Source: Allosphingosinicella sp042666435 | Lineage (GTDB): Bacteria > Pseudomonadota > Alphaproteobacteria > Sphingomonadales > Sphingomonadaceae | Assembly (NCBI RefSeq): GCF_042666435.1 | Contig: NZ_JBHTDC010000001.1 | Location: forward strand, 1,840,405-1,904,404 | Direction of reading: 5' to 3' | DNA length: 64,000 nt | Shown: positions 7,345 to 16,637 of the stretch, piece after piece | Numbering within the stretch: position 1 is the first letter of the stretch | Layout: each line of letters starts with the position of its first letter | Notes under the pieces: model-generated | Told to the model about the DNA's origin: nothing | The model's database searches: none | Seen by the model: only the letters and a program-made list of their open reading frames with translations | Translations under genes and position numbers: made by a program

Positions 7345-8871
7345 ATGAACGTCGGCGACGAACGAAGCACGTCCTTCTGGATGGAATCGGGTCCGGCGAT
7401 CGAGGCGTCGCCGCTCACTTCGGATGCGGAATGCGATGTGGTGGTCGTAGGTTCGGGCATCGCCGGCCTGTCCGTCGCCTACGAACTCTCCCGTTTCGGG
7501 CGCCGGGTCATCGTCATCGATCGCGGGAGGATCGGCCGCGGCATGACGGCGCGGACGACCGCCCATCTCGCTACCGAGCTCGACGATTTCTATTCCGAGC
7601 TGATCCGGGTTCGCGGCGAGGACGAGGCCCGCCTCTACCATGACAGCCAGGTCGCCGCCGTGAACCGGATCGAGGCGATCTGCCGCGACGAAGGCATCGA
7701 CGCCGATTTCGCCCGCCTCGACGGCTATCTCTTCCCGGCACGGGAGGCCGATCGCGCCGATCTGGAGGAGGAATATCAGGCCTGCCGGTCGATCGGCGTC
7801 GACGTGGAAGGGGCGAACAAGGCGCCCGTCCCCGGCATCGATACCGGCCCGGCGCTGCGCTTCCCCAACCAGGGGCGGTTCCATCCGACCAAATATCTGG
7901 CGGGTCTCGCGCGGGCGATCGTGGCGAATGGCGGCGAGCTTCATGCCGACACCGTCCACGTCTCCGACAAGGAGGTGGACGGCGGCGTCGAGATCACCAC
8001 CGAGCGCGGCGTCGTCATCCGGGCGGGCGCGGCGGTATTCTGCACCAATTCGCCGACCAACGACAAGGTCGCCATCCATTCCAAGCAGATTCCCGACCGC
8101 ACTTATGCGATCGCCGGTCGCGTGCCGAAGGACTCGGCGCCCGACGCGCTCCTCTGGGACACGCTGGAAGCCTATCATTATGTCCGCATCCAGCCGCTCG
8201 GCGACGCGGAGAATCTGCTCATCGTCGGCGGCGAGGACCATCGGTCGGGCGAGGAGAATGACATGGAGGAGCGCTTCGCCCGGCTCGAGCAATGGACGCG
8301 GAAGCGTTATCCGAGCTTCCGATCGACCGATTATCGCTGGTCGGGCCAGGTGATGGAGCCGATCGACTTCATGCCCTTCTCCGGCCGCAATCCGGGCAGC
8401 AGCAACATCTACGTCCATACCGGCGATTCCGGAATGGGCATCACCAACGCGGTCGCGGGCAGCCTTGTTATTCTGCCGCTGATCCTCGGCGAGGACAGCC
8501 GCTATGCGCCCCTGTTCGATCCGGGCCGCAAATCGGCGGCCTTGCCCGCCGCGACGGAGTTTGTTCGCGGCCAGGCGGGGGCGGTCAAGAACTTCACCGA
8601 ATATGTCCGTCCCGGCGATGTCGGCTCGGCCGACGAACTGGCGCCCGGCGAAGGCGCGGTGATCCGCGAAGGGTTGAGCAAGGTCGCGACCTACAAGGCC
8701 GAGGACGGCACCGTCACCCGCCGTTCTGCGGTTTGCACCCATCTCGGCTGCCTCGTCCACTGGAACGGGTTCGAGAAATGCTGGGACTGCCCGTGCCACG
8801 GCTCGCAATTCGCGCCCGGCGGGCAGGTGCTCAATGGTCCCGCGGTGAAACCCTTGGCGTCGGCAGACTAG
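7345..8871 (+). CDS. FAD-dependent oxidoreductase with C-terminal Rieske [2Fe-2S] domain
   Basis: 508-residue DAO-type flavoprotein. The dinucleotide-binding segment VVVGSGIAGLSVAYELSRFG lies at about residues 33-52, followed by the oxidase body. The C-terminal Rieske domain has CTHLGC (about 465-470) and CPCHGSQF (about 483-490), providing the Cys/His ligands of a [2Fe-2S] cluster. The substrate is unknown; proteins with this architecture are often found among stress genes. The ATG at 7345 is preferred over the in-frame 7249 start, which lies inside purH. A consensus EcfG promoter sits just upstream. The 3' end overlaps the convergent flippase gene by 41 bases. Confidence 0.92.
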   Translation: MNVGDERSTSFWMESGPAIEASPLTSDAECDVVVVGSGIAGLSVAYELSRFGRRVIVIDRGRIGRGMTARTTAHLATELDDFYSELIRVRGEDEARLYHDSQVAAVNRIEAICRDEGIDADFARLDGYLFPAREADRADLEEEYQACRSIGVDVEGANKAPVPGIDTGPALRFPNQGRFHPTKYLAGLARAIVANGGELHADTVHVSDKEVDGGVEITTERGVVIRAGAAVFCTNSPTNDKVAIHSKQIPDRTYAIAGRVPKDSAPDALLWDTLEAYHYVRIQPLGDAENLLIVGGEDHRSGEENDMEERFARLEQWTRKRYPSFRSTDYRWSGQVMEPIDFMPFSGRNPGSSNIYVHTGDSGMGITNAVAGSLVILPLILGEDSRYAPLFDPGRKSAALPAATEFVRGQAGAVKNFTEYVRPGDVGSADELAPGEGAVIREGLSKVATYKAEDGTVTRRSAVCTHLGCLVHWNGFEKCWDCPCHGSQFAPGGQVLNGPAVKPLASAD

Positions 8872-10378
8872 GCTCCTCGTCGCCCTTCAGCCGGAACAGC
8901 ACCCGGTCCTCGTGGGTGAAGCCGCGCGTCCACAGGATGATCCCGAACACGCCGAGGATGAGCGGGATGCCGAAGGCGAGCTCGATCCATTCGAGGCTGC
9001 GCGGAAGCAGGGTCACGACATAGCCGACGAGGCTGGCCCCGGCCGCGGCCCAGATCAGCGGCCAGCGCCAGCCGGAGACGGGCGCGCCCAGCAGCCGGCC
9101 CAGCAGCCGCGCCTTCAGCACCGAGGCGAGGCCGAGCGCCAGCGACAGGGCGATCGCCGGCCCCGCCGCCTGGAAGGTGACCGACCAGCCGAGGCTTTGC
9201 ATCAAGAGAATGAGGGCGATGCTGAGCGCGATCTGGACGCCGATCATCAGGGTTGAGAGCATCAGGTTGCGGTGGCGCGCGATATAGACGAGCGCGGCCT
9301 CGGACACAGCCGCCGTCGCGGCGACCACCTCGGCGGCGAGCAGGAAGGCGAGCGCGCCGGTGCCGCTGATGAACTCCTCGCCGACCAGCCCCATTACCGC
9401 TTCGCCGGGAATGCCGAGCGACAGGGCCACGCCGGCCTGCGCGGCGATGATCCAGAAGCCGACCTGCCGCACCTGCTTGGCGACGGCGGGCTTGTCGCCC
9501 TCCGCCAATTTCTGGGTAATGACCGGGCCGAGGATCGGGTCGAAGCTGGTCTTCAATTTCTGCGGCAGCGAGGCGACCTGTTGCGCGACATAATAGATGC
9601 CGACGATGGCCGGGGAGAAGAACAGGCCGAGGATGGCGATGTCGATGCGGCGCGATCCCCATTCGATCGCGTCCGCGGCGGCGAGCGGCGTGTTGCGCCG
9701 GGCCAGCGCCCACAAGGCGCCCGGCTGCGGACGCCAGCCGCGCGGGACGCCATAGGCCTTGAACAACGGCCAGAGCGACGCCGCGAGCGCGGCCAGCATC
9801 GACAGGACATAAGCGATGATGAGTCCGTCCCGCGAGGACAGGGTGAAATAGAGGACGGCCGCCGCGATGCTGATCGTCCACGGCTCGACGATCGCCCGCG
9901 CCGTCACCGTCGCCCGGACATTGTGGCGATAGGCCAGGGCCGCCAGCGCCACGTCCGACCCGGCGACCGCGAACACGATCAGCGGCAGCAGCCATTCGAC
10001 GCCGCGCACCTGGCTGTTGGGGAACATCGCCTGCGGAAAGAGGACGAGGACCATGGTCGCCGCCGCCGAGGCGAGGAAGGCGACCAGCATCGCGTCCCAC
10101 ACCACCCAGACATGCGGCTTGTCGGTCGAGGACAGCTGCTCGGCGAGGCCGCGCTTGAGGCCGAGCGTCGCCAACTGGGCCGCGAACTCGACGATCAGGA
10201 TGGCGTAGGCGAAGCGCCCAAGCGCCTCCGGTCCGTAATAGCGCCCGGCGACGAACAGGAAGGGAAGCCGCGCCGCCAGCCGCAGCAGGAAGCCGAAGAA
10301 ATTGGTGCGCCCCCCTTTCGCGAGCGCCGCGATGTCCTCGCCGCCCGGAGGAGGCTGGTTCAATGCGCGGCGCCCCAA
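8831..10378 (-). CDS. Polysaccharide flippase-like membrane protein (MOP/Wzx superfamily)
   Basis: 515-residue integral membrane protein with about 12-14 predicted hydrophobic helices. The N-terminal FLLRLAARLPFLFVAGRYYGPEALGRFAY block is typical of oligosaccharide-lipid flippases of the MOP superfamily. Expected role: flipping lipid-linked glycans across the inner membrane for surface polysaccharide assembly. Its start overlaps the polA stop region by 19 bases on the same strand, so it probably belongs to the polA transcript. No glycosyltransferases lie next to it, so its glycan cannot be assigned. The 3' end overlaps the convergent Rieske flavoprotein gene. Confidence 0.85.
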   Translation of the reverse strand: MGRRALNQPPPGGEDIAALAKGGRTNFFGFLLRLAARLPFLFVAGRYYGPEALGRFAYAILIVEFAAQLATLGLKRGLAEQLSSTDKPHVWVVWDAMLVAFLASAAATMVLVLFPQAMFPNSQVRGVEWLLPLIVFAVAGSDVALAALAYRHNVRATVTARAIVEPWTISIAAAVLYFTLSSRDGLIIAYVLSMLAALAASLWPLFKAYGVPRGWRPQPGALWALARRNTPLAAADAIEWGSRRIDIAILGLFFSPAIVGIYYVAQQVASLPQKLKTSFDPILGPVITQKLAEGDKPAVAKQVRQVGFWIIAAQAGVALSLGIPGEAVMGLVGEEFISGTGALAFLLAAEVVAATAAVSEAALVYIARHRNLMLSTLMIGVQIALSIALILLMQSLGWSVTFQAAGPAIALSLALGLASVLKARLLGRLLGAPVSGWRWPLIWAAAGASLVGYVVTLLPRSLEWIELAFGIPLILGVFGIILWTRGFTHEDRVLFRLKGDEEPSLPTPRVSPRDH

Positions 10379-13122
10379 TTGGGGCCGGTCCCGATATCGA
10401 CGCCAAGCGGCACCGAAAGCTTGACCGCGGGTACGGCGGCGCCCGCCATGACATGGCGGATGACCTCGCTCGCGCGCGCCACGTCCGCCTCGGGCACTTC
10501 GAACACCAGTTCGTCATGGACCTGCATCAGCATCCGGACCCTGCCGAGCCCCTCCGCCTCCAGCGCCGGGCACATCCGCGCCATCGCCCGCTTGATGATG
10601 TCGGCGCTCGTGCCCTGGATCGGCGCGTTGACGGCGGCGCGCTCGGCGCCCTGGCGTTCGTGCTGAACTTTGCTCTTGAGGCCGGGAAAATGGGTCTTGC
10701 GGCCGAACAGGGTGGTGGTGAAGCCGGTCTCGCGGGCCTTGTGCAGAGTGTCGGCGATATAATTGCCGATGCCGGGGAAGCGCTCGAAATAGCGGTCGAT
10801 GATCGCCTGCGCCTCGTCGGCGGTGACGCCAAGGCGTCCCGCCAGCCCCCAGCGCGAAATGCCGTAGAGGATCGCGAAGTTGATCGTCTTGGCGCTGGCC
10901 CGCGTATCGCGGTCGACCGATCCGAACAGCTCCTGCGCGGTCAAATTGTGGATGTCCGCTCCCTCCTCGAACGCCTGCCGGAGCTGGGGGACGTCGGCCA
11001 TGTGGGCCGCGAGGCGAAGCTCGATCTGGCTGTAATCGGCCGCCAGCACGACATGGCCCTCCTCGGCGATGAAGGCGTCGCGGATGCGGCGGCCGATCTC
11101 GGTCCGGATCGGAATGTTCTGGAGGTTGGGGTCGGTCGAGGAGAGGCGCCCGGTCTGCGCGCCCGACAGGCTGTAGCTGGTATGGACGCGGCCTGTATCC
11201 TTGTTGATCTGTTCCTGCAGGGCGTCCGTATAGGTCGATTTGAGCTTGGAGAGCTGGCGCCATTCGAGCACCAGATTGGCGATCGGCACGCCATCGCGGG
11301 CGAGCCGTTCCAGCTCGTTGACGTCGGTCGACCAGATTCCGGACTTGCCCTTGCGGCCGCCCTTCAACTGCATCTTGTCGAACAATATCTCGCCGAGCTG
11401 CTTGGGGCTGCCGATGGTGAATCTGCACCCCGCCTCGCCGCAGATCCGCTCTTCCAGCGCCGCGATCTGGTCGAGAAATTCGGCCGAGAGGCCGCGCAAC
11501 GCGTCGCGGTCGACCTTGACGCCTTCGCGCTCCATCCGCCCCACGACCGCGACCAGCGGCCGGTCGACCATCTCGTAGACCCGCGTCACCCGCTCGTGCG
11601 CCATGCGTGCCTTGAATCGGGTCCACAGCCTGAGGGTCACGTCCGCATCCTCGGCGGCATATTCGGTGGCGCGGTCGATCGGCACCTGGTCGAAGCCGAT
11701 CTGCTTCTGGCCGGTGCCGCACAATTCCTTGTAGGTGAGGGGTTGATGGTCGAGATGCCGTTTCGCGAGGTCGTCCATCGCGTGGCTGGCGAGGCCGCCG
11801 GCGTCGAGCGCGAAGCTCATCAGCAAGGTGTCGTCGAGCGGCGCTACCTTGATCCCGCGGCGGTCGAACACGACCCAGTCGAACTTGAAATTATGGCCGA
11901 CCTTGAGCGTCGCCTCATCCTCGAGCAGCGGCTTCAATTTGCCCAGCACCAGCTCGGAGGAGAGCTGCGTCGGTCGTTCGCTCAACAGGTCGTGGCCGCC
12001 ATGCTCCAGCGGGATGTAGCAGGCCTTGCCGCACTCGGTGGCGAGGCTGATGCCGACCAGCTTGGCGCTGACGCAGTCGACCGAATCGGTCTCGGTGTCG
12101 AGCGCCACCAGACCCTTGTCGAAGCTTTCCGCGATCCAGAGGTCGAGCGCGGCCTCGTCGGTCACCGTCTCATAGGCCGACCGGTCGATCTTCGGCTCCG
12201 GCCGCACCTCGCGCTGGACCGGGATGGCGCCCGGCTGCGGCGCCGGAACCTGCGAGCTTCCGTTGAGCTTGGCGAGCAATGACCGGAATCCATGTTCCTC
12301 CAGGAACTCGCGGAGCGGCGCGTCCGGTATGCCCTTCATCGCCAGATCGTCCAGCGGTTCGGGCAAAGGCGAATCGCAGACCAGGCGGACCAGCTCGCGC
12401 GAGAGGCGCGCATTGGCGGCATGTTCGATCAGATTCTCTCGCATCTTCGACGGCTTCATTTCCGGCGCGGCGGCCAGCACCGCCTCTACGTCGCCATATT
12501 CGGCGATCAGCTTCGATGCGGTCTTGGGGCCGATCCCCGGCACGCCCGGCACGTTGTCGACGCTGTCGCCCATCAGCGCGAGCACGTCGCCCAGCTTCTC
12601 GGGCGGCACGCCGAACTTCTCGACCACATATTCGCGACCCATGCGGCGGTCGTTCATCGTATCGAGCATATCGAGGCCGGGCTCGATCAGCTGCATCAGA
12701 TCCTTGTCGGAACTGACGATGGTGACGCTCCACCCCGCCGCCAGCGCCGCCTTGGAATAGCAGGCGATGATGTCGTCCGCCTCAAGCCCCTCCTCCTCGA
12801 TGCAGGGCAGCGAGAAAGCGCGGGTGGCGTCCCGGATCAGCGGGAATTGCGGGATCAGCTCGGGCGGCGGCGGCGGCCGGTGCGCCTTATACTGGTCGTA
12901 CATGTCATTGCGGAAGGTCTTGGCCGACGCGTCGAAGATGACCGCGAGATGGGTCGGCCCGTCCTGCTTGTGCAGCGAGTCGGCGAGTTTCCAGAGCATC
13001 GTCGTATAGCCATAGACCGCGCCGACATTGAGGCCGTGGCGGTTGGTCAGCGGCGGCAGCCGGTGGAAGGCGCGGAATATGTAGCTCGATCCGTCGACGA
13101 GATAGAGGTGCGGGGAGGACAT
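10360..13122 (-). CDS. polA: DNA polymerase I
   Basis: 920-residue DNA repair and Okazaki-fragment-processing polymerase. Three domains are recognisable: an N-terminal 5' nuclease (LYLVDGSSYIFRAFH, SSDKDLMQLI, and the PGIGPKTASKLI helix-hairpin-helix); a 3'-5' exonuclease with an intact DTET metal motif (VALDTETDSVD), suggesting active proofreading; and the family-A polymerase with DYSQIELRLAAH, the TINFAILYGIS O-helix region and the catalytic MQVHDELVFEV. The ATG at 13122 is chosen because the protein begins there with the standard nuclease sequence; the longer frame to 13386 runs antisense to the divergent hydrolase. Confidence 0.97.
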   Translation of the reverse strand: MSSPHLYLVDGSSYIFRAFHRLPPLTNRHGLNVGAVYGYTTMLWKLADSLHKQDGPTHLAVIFDASAKTFRNDMYDQYKAHRPPPPPELIPQFPLIRDATRAFSLPCIEEEGLEADDIIACYSKAALAAGWSVTIVSSDKDLMQLIEPGLDMLDTMNDRRMGREYVVEKFGVPPEKLGDVLALMGDSVDNVPGVPGIGPKTASKLIAEYGDVEAVLAAAPEMKPSKMRENLIEHAANARLSRELVRLVCDSPLPEPLDDLAMKGIPDAPLREFLEEHGFRSLLAKLNGSSQVPAPQPGAIPVQREVRPEPKIDRSAYETVTDEAALDLWIAESFDKGLVALDTETDSVDCVSAKLVGISLATECGKACYIPLEHGGHDLLSERPTQLSSELVLGKLKPLLEDEATLKVGHNFKFDWVVFDRRGIKVAPLDDTLLMSFALDAGGLASHAMDDLAKRHLDHQPLTYKELCGTGQKQIGFDQVPIDRATEYAAEDADVTLRLWTRFKARMAHERVTRVYEMVDRPLVAVVGRMEREGVKVDRDALRGLSAEFLDQIAALEERICGEAGCRFTIGSPKQLGEILFDKMQLKGGRKGKSGIWSTDVNELERLARDGVPIANLVLEWRQLSKLKSTYTDALQEQINKDTGRVHTSYSLSGAQTGRLSSTDPNLQNIPIRTEIGRRIRDAFIAEEGHVVLAADYSQIELRLAAHMADVPQLRQAFEEGADIHNLTAQELFGSVDRDTRASAKTINFAILYGISRWGLAGRLGVTADEAQAIIDRYFERFPGIGNYIADTLHKARETGFTTTLFGRKTHFPGLKSKVQHERQGAERAAVNAPIQGTSADIIKRAMARMCPALEAEGLGRVRMLMQVHDELVFEVPEADVARASEVIRHVMAGAAVPAVKLSVPLGVDIGTGPNWGAAH

Positions 13123-13210
13123 GGGCGATTGTCTAGCCGAACCGACCCCGCGAACAAACATCTTCCGCGCGGTAATCGGAGGTTCAAGCCGGGGATGGAA
13201 TGAGGAGGCG

Positions 13211-14065
13211 ATGAAACGCAGGGAATTCCTTCTCTCGGCCGGAGCTGCGGCTTTGGCCGCGCTGGCCCCGGCAGCCGCGCGGTCGGGCTTCGCCTCCAGC
13301 CGTCTGAGCGTCGTCGTGCGGGGCAGCGGTCCGGACGTCATTCTCATCCCCGGCCTCACCGCGTCGCGCGACATGTGGGAGGGCATGGTCGCCGCCCTTC
13401 CGGGCTATCGCTACCATCTCGTCCAGGTCGCGGGTTTCGCCGGCGATCCGGCGCGCGGCAATGCGTCGGGAGATGTCGTCGCGCCGGTCGCCGCAGAGGT
13501 CGCCCGCTATATTGCCGAGACTGGCCTTCGCGCGCCCGCCCTCATCGGCCATTCGATGGGCGGCACCGTCGCGATGATGGTCGCCGCGCGGCATCCGGCG
13601 CGGGTCGGCCGGCTGATGGTGGTCGACATGCTGCCGGCGCCGGCCGGGCTGTTCGGCGCCAGCGCGGCCGGAATCCGCCCCCTCGCCGACAGCCTGCGCG
13701 ACGTGCTGACCGGGTCGCCGGGCGGCAGGCGCCTGCTCGAATCGCTGATCGGCGGCTTCGGCGGCGCGGCGGATCCCGCCGCGAAGAGCGACAGCGACGT
13801 CGTCGCCCGCGCGATGCACGAGCTCGCGCTGACCGACCTGACGCCGGAGCTTTCCCGGATCGCCGCGCCCATGGCCGTGGTCTACGCCGTCCCCCCGGCC
13901 GGAAGCGGGGCCGATGCGGGGCGGATCGTGCGCGACTACAAGGCGGCCTATGCGTCCGCGCGCACCGCCGAACTCATCCCGGTCAAGGATAGCGGCCACA
14001 TGATCATGTACGATCAGCCGGCCCGGTTCCGGTCAATCGTGAGGGATTTCCTTCAAGCGCGCTGA
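13211..14065 (+). CDS. Tat-exported alpha/beta hydrolase, copy 1
   Basis: 284-residue predicted periplasmic alpha/beta hydrolase. The N terminus MKRREFLLSAGAAALAAL carries a twin-arginine motif and a hydrophobic stretch ending near AAARS. The core shows the oxyanion strand VILIPGLTAS, nucleophile elbow GHSMGG, a central acid region and a late histidine (DSGHMIMYDQP), giving a Ser-Asp-His triad. The start is ATG at 13211 with GAGGAGGCG just upstream. It is divergent from polA. The next gene is a clear paralogue, so a tandem duplication is inferred. Substrate unknown. Confidence 0.88.
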   Translation: MKRREFLLSAGAAALAALAPAAARSGFASSRLSVVVRGSGPDVILIPGLTASRDMWEGMVAALPGYRYHLVQVAGFAGDPARGNASGDVVAPVAAEVARYIAETGLRAPALIGHSMGGTVAMMVAARHPARVGRLMVVDMLPAPAGLFGASAAGIRPLADSLRDVLTGSPGGRRLLESLIGGFGGAADPAAKSDSDVVARAMHELALTDLTPELSRIAAPMAVVYAVPPAGSGADAGRIVRDYKAAYASARTAELIPVKDSGHMIMYDQPARFRSIVRDFLQAR

Positions 14066-14133
14066 TCCGTCTCGATTCCGCCGCCGGTCGCGTCTATAGT
14101 TGAAGACTGGTTCAGGTTAGTGGTGGGGGTAGC

Positions 14134-15024
14134 ATGTTCGACAGGCGGTTCTTTCTGGCGGCGGCGGCATGGACCGGATTGCTCGCGGCGGCTCCGGCGA
14201 TGGCGGCTGAGTCCGGCTTCGTCTCGGACCGGATCACGATTGTCGCGGAAGGCGAAGGGCCGGACGTCGTCCTCATCCCCGGCATGACGTCGTCGCCCAG
14301 CGCCTGGCGGCCGAGCACGGCCGACATGCCCGGCTATCGCTACCATTATGTCCAGGTGAAGGGCTTCGCCGGCACGCCGGCCGAAGGCAATGCCGAGGGC
14401 GTGGTGGCGGCTCCCGTCGCCGCGGAGATCGCCCGCTACATCGCGGCGGAGGGCTTGGAGAAGCCGGCCCTCGTCGGCCATTCGATGGGCGGCACGATGG
14501 CGCTGATGATCGCCGCGCGTCACCCGGATTCAGTGTCCAGGGTCATGGTCGTCGACCAGCTCCCCTTCATGGGCGCCGTCTTCGGCCCGCCGGGCACCAC
14601 CTCCGAAAGCATCCGCCCCACCGCCGACGCGCTCCGCGCCCAGATGGCGGCGAACACGCCCGAGGAGCGCGCCGGACGGATCGAGGCCATGACGACGGCG
14701 ATGGTGCGCAACGAGGCGCAGCGCGCCATCGTGCGAGCCGAAGGGCTGGCGAGCGATCCCGAGACGACGGCCAACGCCTTTCACGAGTTGATCGTCACCG
14801 ACCTGCGCCCGGAATTGCCGGCGATCACTATTCCCGTGACCGTGCTCTACGTCACTCCGGCGGGCGTGCCCCTCACCGATGCGCAGATCGACGCCGTCTA
14901 CAGCTCCGCCTACGCGCCGCTCGAAGGCGCGAAGCTGGTCCGCATCCCCGACAGCGCCCACTTCATCATGTCCGACAATCCCGAGCGGTTTCAGGCGGAG
15001 ATGAAGGCGTTTCTCCCCGACTGA
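14134..15024 (+). CDS. Exported alpha/beta hydrolase, copy 2
   Basis: 296-residue paralogue of the preceding gene, sharing PGYRYH, KGFAG, APVAAE-ARYIA, the nucleophile elbow GHSMGG and the DSAHFIMSD histidine block. The N-terminal FDRRFFLAAAAW also looks like a twin-arginine signal, with cleavage probably after AMA. The two genes are 68 bases apart and co-directional. The 3' end overlaps nadB on the other strand by 34 bases. It could be an esterase, lipase-like or haloperoxidase-like enzyme; the sequence alone does not decide. Confidence 0.88.
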   Translation: MFDRRFFLAAAAWTGLLAAAPAMAAESGFVSDRITIVAEGEGPDVVLIPGMTSSPSAWRPSTADMPGYRYHYVQVKGFAGTPAEGNAEGVVAAPVAAEIARYIAAEGLEKPALVGHSMGGTMALMIAARHPDSVSRVMVVDQLPFMGAVFGPPGTTSESIRPTADALRAQMAANTPEERAGRIEAMTTAMVRNEAQRAIVRAEGLASDPETTANAFHELIVTDLRPELPAITIPVTVLYVTPAGVPLTDAQIDAVYSSAYAPLEGAKLVRIPDSAHFIMSDNPERFQAEMKAFLPD

Positions 15025-16637
15025 GGATCGGCTTGGGGCGTGAGAATAGTGTCCACCGCCTCGGGCAGCATGTCCGGATAATCGAGCGTGAAGTGGAGTC
15101 CGCGGCTTTCCTTGCGGGCGAGGGCGGAGCGGACGATGAGGCCGGATACTTCGACCAGGTTGCGCAGTTCGACGAGGTCGGGCGTCACCCGGAAATTGCC
15201 GTAATATTCCTCCGTTTCCCGCCGGAGGAGGTCGACGCGGTGGAGGGCGCGCTCGAGCCGTTTGGTAGTGCGGACGATGCCGACATAGTCCCACATGAAG
15301 CGGCGTATCTCGCGCCAATTGTGGTGGACGACCACTTCCTCGTCGGAATCGGTGACCCGGCTTTCGTCCCACGGACGGATCGGCGGCGGGGGCGGCAGGT
15401 CGGCCCAGTTCGCGTTGATGTGCTTCGCGGCGGCCAGGCCGAAGACCAGGCATTCGAGCAGCGAATTGGACGCCATGCGGTTGGCGCCGTGGAGGCCCGA
15501 CTGGGTGACCTCGCCGGCGGCATAAAGGCCGCGAAGGTCGGTCCGGCCGTCGAGGTCTATCACCACGCCGCCGCAGGTATAATGCGCCGCCGGCACGACC
15601 GGGATCGGATCGCGGGTGATGTCGATGCCGATGTCCGGCTCGGCCAGCCGCGCGGCGATGGTCGGGAAGTGGGAGAGGATGAACTCGGGGTCGCGGTGGC
15701 TGATGTCGAGATGGACGCAATCGAGGCCGAGGCGCTTCAGCTCATGGTCGATCGCGCGGGCGACGACGTCGCGTGGCGCGAGCTCGGCGCGCGGGTCGAA
15801 GTCCGGCATGAAGCGCCTGCCCCCGTCGGGGCCGCCGCCGGGGATTTTGAGATGCGCGCCCTCGCCCCGCATCGCCTCGGTGATGAGGAAGCTCTTGACG
15901 TCATGGTGGTGGAGGCAGGTTGGATGGAATTGGTTGAATTCCATGTTCGACACGCGGCATCCGGCGCGCCACGCCATGGCGATGCCGTCTCCGGTCGAGC
16001 CCTTGGGGTTGGTCGAATAGACCCAGGCCCGGCTGGCGCCGCCGGTGGCGAGAATGGTCGCGCGGCCGGTGAACAGCTCCACCCGGCCGCTCAGCCGGTC
16101 GACCGCATAGACGCCCCAGGCGCAATTCTCGCGACCGCCTTTCTCGGCGTGGCGCCCGGTGGCGAGGTCGATCGCCACCATGTCGGGAACCAAGGTGATG
16201 TTGGGGTGCGCGGCCGCCGCTTTCTCGAGCGCCTGCTGCACCGCCCAGCCGGTCGCGTCGTCGACATGAACGATGCGGCGGTGGCTGTGGCCGCCCTCGC
16301 GCGTCAGGTGCCAGCGCTCCGATTCGCCCGGGTTGAACGGCACGCCGAGCTCGGCCAGCCGCTCGATCGCGGCGGGGGCATTCTCGACGACGAACTCGAC
16401 GGTGCGGCGGTCGTTGAGGCCGGCGCCGGCCACCATCGTATCCTCGATATGGCTCTCGAACGTGTCGCCCGGCTCCAGCACGGCGGCGATGCCGCCCTGG
16501 GCCCGGGCCGTCGACCCTTCGGACACGCCCCCCTTGGCGAGGACCGCGACCCTGAGATGAGGCGCCAGCTCCAGCGCCGCGCTCAGCCCCGCCGCGCCCG
16601 ATCCGATGACGATCACGTCATAAGCGTGATCAGCCAT
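14991..16637 (-). CDS. nadB: L-aspartate oxidase
   Basis: 548-residue flavoenzyme converting L-aspartate to iminoaspartate, the first step of bacterial de novo NAD synthesis. Landmarks are the N-terminal FAD site DVIVIGSGAAGLSAAL, ARAQGGIAAVL, REGGHSHRRI, the capping region with TTG-like ATGGASRAW, and GLYAAGEVTQSGLHGANRMASNSLLE near the FAD ribose site. The C-terminal helical domain is complete. nadA and nadC are not in the window. The ATG overlaps the stop of the upstream ABC ATPase gene by eight bases, so the two are probably cotranscribed. Confidence 0.96.
   Translation of the reverse strand: MADHAYDVIVIGSGAAGLSAALELAPHLRVAVLAKGGVSEGSTARAQGGIAAVLEPGDTFESHIEDTMVAGAGLNDRRTVEFVVENAPAAIERLAELGVPFNPGESERWHLTREGGHSHRRIVHVDDATGWAVQQALEKAAAAHPNITLVPDMVAIDLATGRHAEKGGRENCAWGVYAVDRLSGRVELFTGRATILATGGASRAWVYSTNPKGSTGDGIAMAWRAGCRVSNMEFNQFHPTCLHHHDVKSFLITEAMRGEGAHLKIPGGGPDGGRRFMPDFDPRAELAPRDVVARAIDHELKRLGLDCVHLDISHRDPEFILSHFPTIAARLAEPDIGIDITRDPIPVVPAAHYTCGGVVIDLDGRTDLRGLYAAGEVTQSGLHGANRMASNSLLECLVFGLAAAKHINANWADLPPPPPIRPWDESRVTDSDEEVVVHHNWREIRRFMWDYVGIVRTTKRLERALHRVDLLRRETEEYYGNFRVTPDLVELRNLVEVSGLIVRSALARKESRGLHFTLDYPDMLPEAVDTILTPQADPQSGRNAFISA

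Noticed and set aside
10363..12282. 639-codon plus-strand frame opposite polA
   Set aside because: It is the antisense shadow of polA: low-complexity Arg/Gly/Ala composition, no motifs, while polA has all family signatures in the other strand.
13122..13386. N-terminal extension of polA on the minus strand
   Set aside because: It overlaps the divergent hydrolase and encodes no conserved nuclease sequence; the standard protein starts at 13122.
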